From Spirosoma profusum (GTDB taxonomy: Bacteria; Bacteroidota; Bacteroidia; Cytophagales; Spirosomataceae): a stretch of 64,000 nucleotides of DNA. The translations under genes and the position numbers were made by a program. Shown in pieces: positions 59,102-64,000 of the stretch. The notes under the pieces were generated by a model that saw only the letters and a program-made list of their open reading frames with translations, did not search any database and was not told the origin of the DNA. The stretch covers positions 186,001-250,000 of the forward strand of contig NZ_JACWZY010000001.1 in assembly GCF_014699005.1 (NCBI RefSeq), read 5' to 3'. The first letter of the stretch is position 1; every line of letters starts with the position of its first letter.

Positions 59102-62100
59102 ATGACAAGGAAGTATTCTACTGTCTCCTCCCCCCTGCCTGCAAGCGGCCTGGTCAGATATGGGTTTACAACGGTACTGCAAACCATTTGCGTACTGGTT
59201 TACCTGTTTCTATCGGCGCATCAGACAGCATCGGCTCAATGTGATAGTCAAGATGGTACTATTACGGTAACGGCCTCTGGTGGTGCTATGAATGGGGCTA
59301 ATCTGGTTTATGTACTCACTAATCCAGCAGGAACCATCCTGAACTATAGTGTAACCCCAACATTTACAAATGTAGCCCAGGGCAGTTATCAGGTATATGC
59401 CGTAGGTTATCAGGGTAGTTCTCTCCCTTTTTCGATAGGGCAGGGCATTAGCTCGATAACAACCGGCAATGCTTGTGTGCAATATTCGTCAACACCGGTA
59501 ACGTATAATGTCTGTTCGTCAACGAATACCGCTTGCGATACCCAGAACGGAACGATTACATTAACGGCGTCGGGCGCATCGATGGGTACGGCTAATCTGA
59601 CGTATCTGCTAACTACTGCAAGTGGCGATATTATAACAACCAGCAGTAATCCCACCTTTACTGGCGTTGCGCCGGGTACGTATTACATTTATGCATTGGG
59701 CTACACAACAGCTTCTCCGCCGTTCAGTGCTGGGCAGAATATCAGTGTTATTCCGACAAATGATGCCTGCGCCCGACTCACTCAGCCAGTAGGGGTCAAA
59801 TCTTGCCCACCAACGCCACAGAATCCTCCATTGATCACGGGCAAGCCGCTGGTAACGAACGTGAACACACCGGGTAGCGTGTGTCTGCCGGTAAGTGATC
59901 CTGATGGCACTACGTCCTTTACAGTGGCTATCTGTGGTCAGCCTGCTAATGGAACGGTATCCGTACCGGCTACAGTGAATGGCAGTGAGGTATGCGTCAA
60001 CTATACGCCCCCGGCTAACTTCACGGGCAACGCCGGAACCGCCTGCGTGATTGTGACCGATCCTACAGGTTTGACTAGTGTGGCCTACGTGCCGATCGTG
60101 GTCAACCCACTCAGCGGTACAACGGTTAATCCCCAACCACCTGTGGTGACGGTGGTGCCGATTACCACGCCGATCAACACGACGGCCACGGTGTGTCTTC
60201 CGGTCAGCAGCCCCAACGGGTACACCAGCTTCACGGCTACCATCTGTGGTCAGCCCGCTAACGGCACGGTTGTGGTAGTGGGCGGTGGTACGAACACAGT
60301 GTGCCTCAACTACACGCCCCCGACCAACTTCACGGGTAATGCGGGTGATGTGTGTGTAAAAGTAACCGATCCGGCCGGCTTGACCACCGTAGTGACGGTG
60401 CCGATTAAGGTAACGCCCAAGCCCGACCCGAGTGGCCCTAACCCGCCCGAGATCATTGGCGCCCCGATTGTGACCTATGTCAACCAGCCCGGCAGTGTGT
60501 GTCTGCCGGTGACTGACCCTGACGGTACGACAAACTTTACGGTGAGTATTTGCGGCCAACCGGTTAATGGTACAGTAACGGTTCCTCTTACGGTCAATGG
60601 CAATAGTCTGTGTGTAAATTACACCCCGCCGATGAACTTCACCGGCAATGCAGGTAACTTATGTCTGATTGTGACCGACCCGACGGGCCTAACGGCTCAG
60701 GCCTATGTGCCCATCACAGTACTGCCTGCCAATACGACATGTCCAACCATTACGAATGTAGCGGCTACTAATACCAATCCATCGACCTGCGGTGGTGCCG
60801 ATGGCAGTATCGTAGTCTGTGGCGTAACGGCGGCTACCAGCTATACGATTAACTATAGCAAAAACGGGATAGTCCAAACCAGTTTCATCCAAGCCTCGAA
60901 TGCGAGTGGCTGTTTATCACTAACCGGTTTAACAGCCGGTACGTATAGTGCTATTCAAGTAGTTAACGCTTCCTGTACGACGGGGTCAAATACGCTCGGC
61001 CCAATTAGCTTGTCAGACCCCGGCTCACCCGCTGCTCCCTCACTTACACTGACTGCGGCTTCGGTTACGATTTGCTCAGGGCAGTCCATCACATTGACAG
61101 CCGGCGGTGCGGTAGGTGCTACATTCACCTTCTCCGGCCCTGGTTTAGGAACTGTGAGTGGCAATAGCGTAGTGGCTACGCCGGGTAGTGTCGGTGCGGC
61201 TATATATTCCGTAAGCCAGAGTGTAGCGGGCTGTACTTCACCGGTAACCAGCGTGTCGATAGTTGTCAACTCACAGCCAGTTATCAGCAGCGTAACGCCA
61301 GCTAATCCAACCACTTGTGGTACGACAACGGGTAGCCTGACACTAAATGGCTTAACACCTTCAACTTCGTACACAATTAGTTACAGCTACAACGGTGGAG
61401 CACCTATCACAGCTGCGTTAACTAGCAACGCATCGGGCCAGGTTGCTATCAGTGGACTGGCGGCTGGAATTTATACGGGCATTACGGCCAGCAATGGAGG
61501 CTGCACCAGCTCAGCGCAAACCGCCAGTTTGAGCGATCCGTCGGCTCCGGCTGCTCCAACCATCACGGCCAATCCGTCGACGCCAGTTATCTGTTTAGGC
61601 CAATCCATTACGTTAACGGCTAGCGGGACAGGTACGAGCTTTACCTTCTTGGGGCCTGGAACTATAACCCCGTCTGGTACATCGGTAATCGTTACCCCAA
61701 GCAGTGTGGGCAATGCAGTGTATACCGCTACGCAATCAGCGTCGGGCTGTACCTCACCAGCGGCTAGCCTTACTGTTATAGTCAATGCACAACCGGCTAT
61801 CAGCAGCGTAACAACGGTTAATCCAACGGCCTGCGGTACACCAACCGGTAGCCTGACATTGAACGGTTTAACGCCTTCAACTTCGTATACAGTTAGCTAC
61901 AACTATAATGGTGGAGGGGCTATCACGGCTACGTTAACCAGCAATGCATCCGGTCAGATTACGATCAGTGGACTGGCTGCGGGTAGTTACATCAATATCA
62001 CAGCCAGCAATGGAAGCTGTGTCAGTTCCGCGCAAACGGCTAGTCTGAGCGATCCATCGGCTCCGGCTGCGCCCACGCTGACCGCAAATCCGGCTTCATC

Positions 62101-64000
62101 GGCTATTTGTTTAGGTCAATCGGTTACGTTAACGGCTAGTGGTTCAGGTGGAACCTTCACCTTCTCAGGGCCAGGCCTTTCGTCAACGACGGGCTCACCT
62201 GTAACCGCTACGCCAACCAGTGTAGGCACTGCGATTTACACCGTGACGCAAACCGCGTCGGGCTGTACCTCACCAGCAGCTACGTATACTGTGGTGGTTA
62301 ATGCCCAACCCGCCATTACCAGCGTTACACCCACCAATCCGACTTCGTGCTCGGGCACCAATGGTAGCTTGGCTCTGAATGGCTTGGCCTCGTCGACATC
62401 TTACACCATCAGCTACAGCTATAATGGCGGAGCTGCTGTAACCCAGACCGTGGTGACTAATGCCAGTGGTGTAGCTACTCTGACTGGTTTACAAGCTGGT
62501 GCTTATACGAATATTACGGCCAGTGCCAATGGTTGTAGCAGTGCCGCCCAAACGGCCACACTGTCGGACCCCGGTGCGCCATTAGCGCCAGTGCTTACCT
62601 TTAATCCAGCCTCAGGCAGTTTGTGCCTGGGTCAAAGCCTGACCCTGATAGCTAATGGAGCAACGGGTGCTACGTTTACGTTCTCCGGTCCAGGACTTGG
62701 TACACCAAATGGCAATAGTGTAGTGGCTACGCCGAATAGTGTTGGTACGGCAGTGTATACCGTAAGCCAGAACGTATCAGGTTGTACGTCATCAGCTGCG
62801 AGCCAAACGGTAATTGTTAATGTGCAACCCGCCATTACCAGCATTACTCCGACTAATCCGAGTTCGTGCGGTACACCAACCGGTAGCCTGACACTGAACG
62901 GCTTAACGCCTTCAACTTCGTACACAATTAGTTACAGCTACAACGGTGGAGCACCTATCACGGCTACGTTAACCAGCAACGCATCGGGCCAAGTTGCTAT
63001 CAGTGGATTGGCGGCTGGAATTTATACGGGCATTACGGCCAGCAATGGAGGCTGTACCAGCTCAGCGCAAACCGCCAGTTTGAGCGATCCGTCGGCTCCG
63101 GCTGCTCCAACTATCACGGCCAATCCGTCGACGCCAGTTATCTGTTTAGGCCAATCCATTACGTTAACGGCTAGCGGGACAGGTACGAGCTTTACCTTCT
63201 TAGGGCCGGGTACGATAACGCCATCGGGTACCTCGGTAATTGTTACACCAGGCAGCGTCGGGAATGCCGTCTATACGGCTACGCAATCGGCGGCAGGTTG
63301 TACGTCACCAGCGGCTAGCCTTACTGTAACGGTTAATGCACAGCCCGCTATCAGCAGCGTAACGCCAACAAATCCGAGTTCATGTTCAGGCACGAATGGT
63401 AGCCTGGCCCTTAACGGCCTGACACCATCGGCCTCCTACACGATCAGCTACAGCTATAATGGGGGTGCTGCTATTACGCAAACACTGGTAGCTAATGCCA
63501 GTGGTGTAGTCACACTTACTGGTTTACAGGCAGGAGCCTACACGAATATCTCGGCTAGTGCCAATGGTTGTAGCAGTGCTGCCCAAACGGCTACGCTGTC
63601 AGACCCTGGTGCGCCTGCGACTCCAACGTTTACATTTAATCCAGCCTCAGGCAGTTTATGCCTGGGTCAAAGTCTGACGCTGACCGCTAGCGGAGCAACC
63701 GGCGCTACGTTTACCTTCTCCGGTCCTGGTTTAGGACCTGTGAGTGGAAATAGTGTGGTGGCTACGCCGGGTAATGTAGGTGCTGCTGTATACACCGTAA
63801 GCCAGAGTTTATCCGGTTGTACCTCATCGGCGGCTAGCCAGACGGTAGTTGTCAATGCGCAGCCTGTTATCAGCAGCGTAACGCCCTCGAACCCAGCGTC
63901 CTGCGGTACGCCAACGGGTAGCTTAACACTAGATGGCTTAACCCCTTCAACGTCCTATCTAATTAGTTACAGCTATAACGGTGGAGCAGCGACTACAGCG
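59102..64000 (+). CDS. giant SprB-like adhesin, N-terminal 1633 residues (runs off the window)
   Basis: The frame from ATG 59102 stays open to base 64000 (exactly 1633 codons). A signal region (FTTVLQTICVLVYLFLSAHQ, then TASAQ) is followed by two repeats of the type DGTITVTASGGAMNGANLVY. Three Cys-containing repeats follow (GSVCLPVSDPDGTTSFTVAI ... VCVNYTPPANFTGNAG ... VTDPTGLTS). From about residue 735 the protein consists of alternating SprB-like (NPTTCGTTTGSLTLNGL) and Ig-like (TICSGQSITLTAGG...FSGPGLG) modules in a 172-173-aa unit, at least five full copies. It should be a secreted, cell-surface or gliding adhesin of giant size. Minus-strand frames here are repeat shadows. Confidence 0.85.
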   Translation, partial: MTRKYSTVSSPLPASGLVRYGFTTVLQTICVLVYLFLSAHQTASAQCDSQDGTITVTASGGAMNGANLVYVLTNPAGTILNYSVTPTFTNVAQGSYQVYAVGYQGSSLPFSIGQGISSITTGNACVQYSSTPVTYNVCSSTNTACDTQNGTITLTASGASMGTANLTYLLTTASGDIITTSSNPTFTGVAPGTYYIYALGYTTASPPFSAGQNISVIPTNDACARLTQPVGVKSCPPTPQNPPLITGKPLVTNVNTPGSVCLPVSDPDGTTSFTVAICGQPANGTVSVPATVNGSEVCVNYTPPANFTGNAGTACVIVTDPTGLTSVAYVPIVVNPLSGTTVNPQPPVVTVVPITTPINTTATVCLPVSSPNGYTSFTATICGQPANGTVVVVGGGTNTVCLNYTPPTNFTGNAGDVCVKVTDPAGLTTVVTVPIKVTPKPDPSGPNPPEIIGAPIVTYVNQPGSVCLPVTDPDGTTNFTVSICGQPVNGTVTVPLTVNGNSLCVNYTPPMNFTGNAGNLCLIVTDPTGLTAQAYVPITVLPANTTCPTITNVAATNTNPSTCGGADGSIVVCGVTAATSYTINYSKNGIVQTSFIQASNASGCLSLTGLTAGTYSAIQVVNASCTTGSNTLGPISLSDPGSPAAPSLTLTAASVTICSGQSITLTAGGAVGATFTFSGPGLGTVSGNSVVATPGSVGAAIYSVSQSVAGCTSPVTSVSIVVNSQPVISSVTPANPTTCGTTTGSLTLNGLTPSTSYTISYSYNGGAPITAALTSNASGQVAISGLAAGIYTGITASNGGCTSSAQTASLSDPSAPAAPTITANPSTPVICLGQSITLTASGTGTSFTFLGPGTITPSGTSVIVTPSSVGNAVYTATQSASGCTSPAASLTVIVNAQPAISSVTTVNPTACGTPTGSLTLNGLTPSTSYTVSYNYNGGGAITATLTSNASGQITISGLAAGSYINITASNGSCVSSAQTASLSDPSAPAAPTLTANPASSAICLGQSVTLTASGSGGTFTFSGPGLSSTTGSPVTATPTSVGTAIYTVTQTASGCTSPAATYTVVVNAQPAITSVTPTNPTSCSGTNGSLALNGLASSTSYTISYSYNGGAAVTQTVVTNASGVATLTGLQAGAYTNITASANGCSSAAQTATLSDPGAPLAPVLTFNPASGSLCLGQSLTLIANGATGATFTFSGPGLGTPNGNSVVATPNSVGTAVYTVSQNVSGCTSSAASQTVIVNVQPAITSITPTNPSSCGTPTGSLTLNGLTPSTSYTISYSYNGGAPITATLTSNASGQVAISGLAAGIYTGITASNGGCTSSAQTASLSDPSAPAAPTITANPSTPVICLGQSITLTASGTGTSFTFLGPGTITPSGTSVIVTPGSVGNAVYTATQSAAGCTSPAASLTVTVNAQPAISSVTPTNPSSCSGTNGSLALNGLTPSASYTISYSYNGGAAITQTLVANASGVVTLTGLQAGAYTNISASANGCSSAAQTATLSDPGAPATPTFTFNPASGSLCLGQSLTLTASGATGATFTFSGPGLGPVSGNSVVATPGNVGAAVYTVSQSLSGCTSSAASQTVVVNAQPVISSVTPSNPASCGTPTGSLTLDGLTPSTSYLISYSYNGGAATTA
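61304..64000 (+). repeat. tandem ~516-519-base coding repeats
   Basis: Equivalent positions (start of the NP..CG motif) are 61304, 61820, 62336, 62855, 63371 and 63890, giving spacings of 516, 516, 519, 516 and 519 bases. Units 1 and 4 are nearly identical over more than 300 bases (about 61351-61670 against 62902-63221), and units 3 and 5 share the SCSGTNGSLALNGL variant. Units have thus been copied as blocks by recombination. Confidence 0.9.

Noticed and set aside
59609..60559. A 316-codon open frame on the minus strand within the giant adhesin
   Set aside because: It lies opposite repetitive coding DNA. Its His/Arg/Gly-rich translation repeats with the plus-strand modules and has no recognisable domain or ribosome site.
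61304..64000. Regular repeats that could be taken for a CRISPR array
   Set aside because: The period is about 517 bases, the repeats are coding and in frame, and there are no short identical repeats with unique spacers.

Overview
The window looks like chromosomal DNA of a Bacteroidota bacterium of the order Cytophagales, most likely Spirosoma or a close relative (inference). The evidence is a SusC/SusD pair behind an ECF sigma factor, type IX secretion (T9SS) style sorting domains, SprB-like giant adhesins, CarboxypepD_reg/TonB-plug proteins, and a moderate G+C content rich in the words CTACGT and ACGTAG. Two genes run off the ends: a tryptophan 2,3-dioxygenase at base 1 and a giant adhesin at base 64000.

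Layout. 0-10.8 kb is housekeeping and metabolism: kynA (partial), SDR and aldo/keto reductases, an ABM monooxygenase, a 1185-aa MG2/TonB-plug protein, and a GMC oxidoreductase with its gluconate-dehydrogenase-subunit-3-like partner. 10.8-24.8 kb is a patchy, probably acquired and decaying region. It holds a YceI-pirin pair divergent from an HxlR regulator with two palindromic operators, and a kelch/Ig/CBM3 surface-protein gene broken by a frameshift and a 1138-bp IS. It also holds an IS3-type element carrying a decayed group II intron, a hydrolase with Asn at the nucleophile position, and tRNA-Arg(CCT) beside a degenerate tRNA copy. 24.8-29.7 kb has HflX, a MATE transporter, a broken PIG-L deacetylase gene and a GNAT acetyltransferase.

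29.8-36.6 kb is one 2259-aa NRPS-PKS-aminotransferase (A-PCP-KS-AT-ACP-AMT). Its A-domain residues spell the threonine code, and it ends just where a condensation domain would begin, with no release domain. 36.7-47.4 kb holds a sugar isomerase and then a minus-strand cluster: ECF sigma, an anti-sigma fragment, SusC, SusD, ceramidase and a PhoPQ-related hydrolase. 48.2-64 kb is a plus-strand run of secreted and surface proteins ending in an adhesin with tandem ~172-aa repeats.

The most unusual signal is a family of exactly 16-bp GC-rich insertions, consensus YCGGRMCGCCGRAVCG, each built of two CCGGnnCG-like 8-mers. They sit inside the long inverted repeats that punctuate 38-51 kb, with filled and empty arms side by side. 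One lies inside the PIG-L gene, where removing exactly 16 bases restores the reading frame, and one lies inside the degenerate tRNA. All calls were made by reading the sequence; no database search was run.
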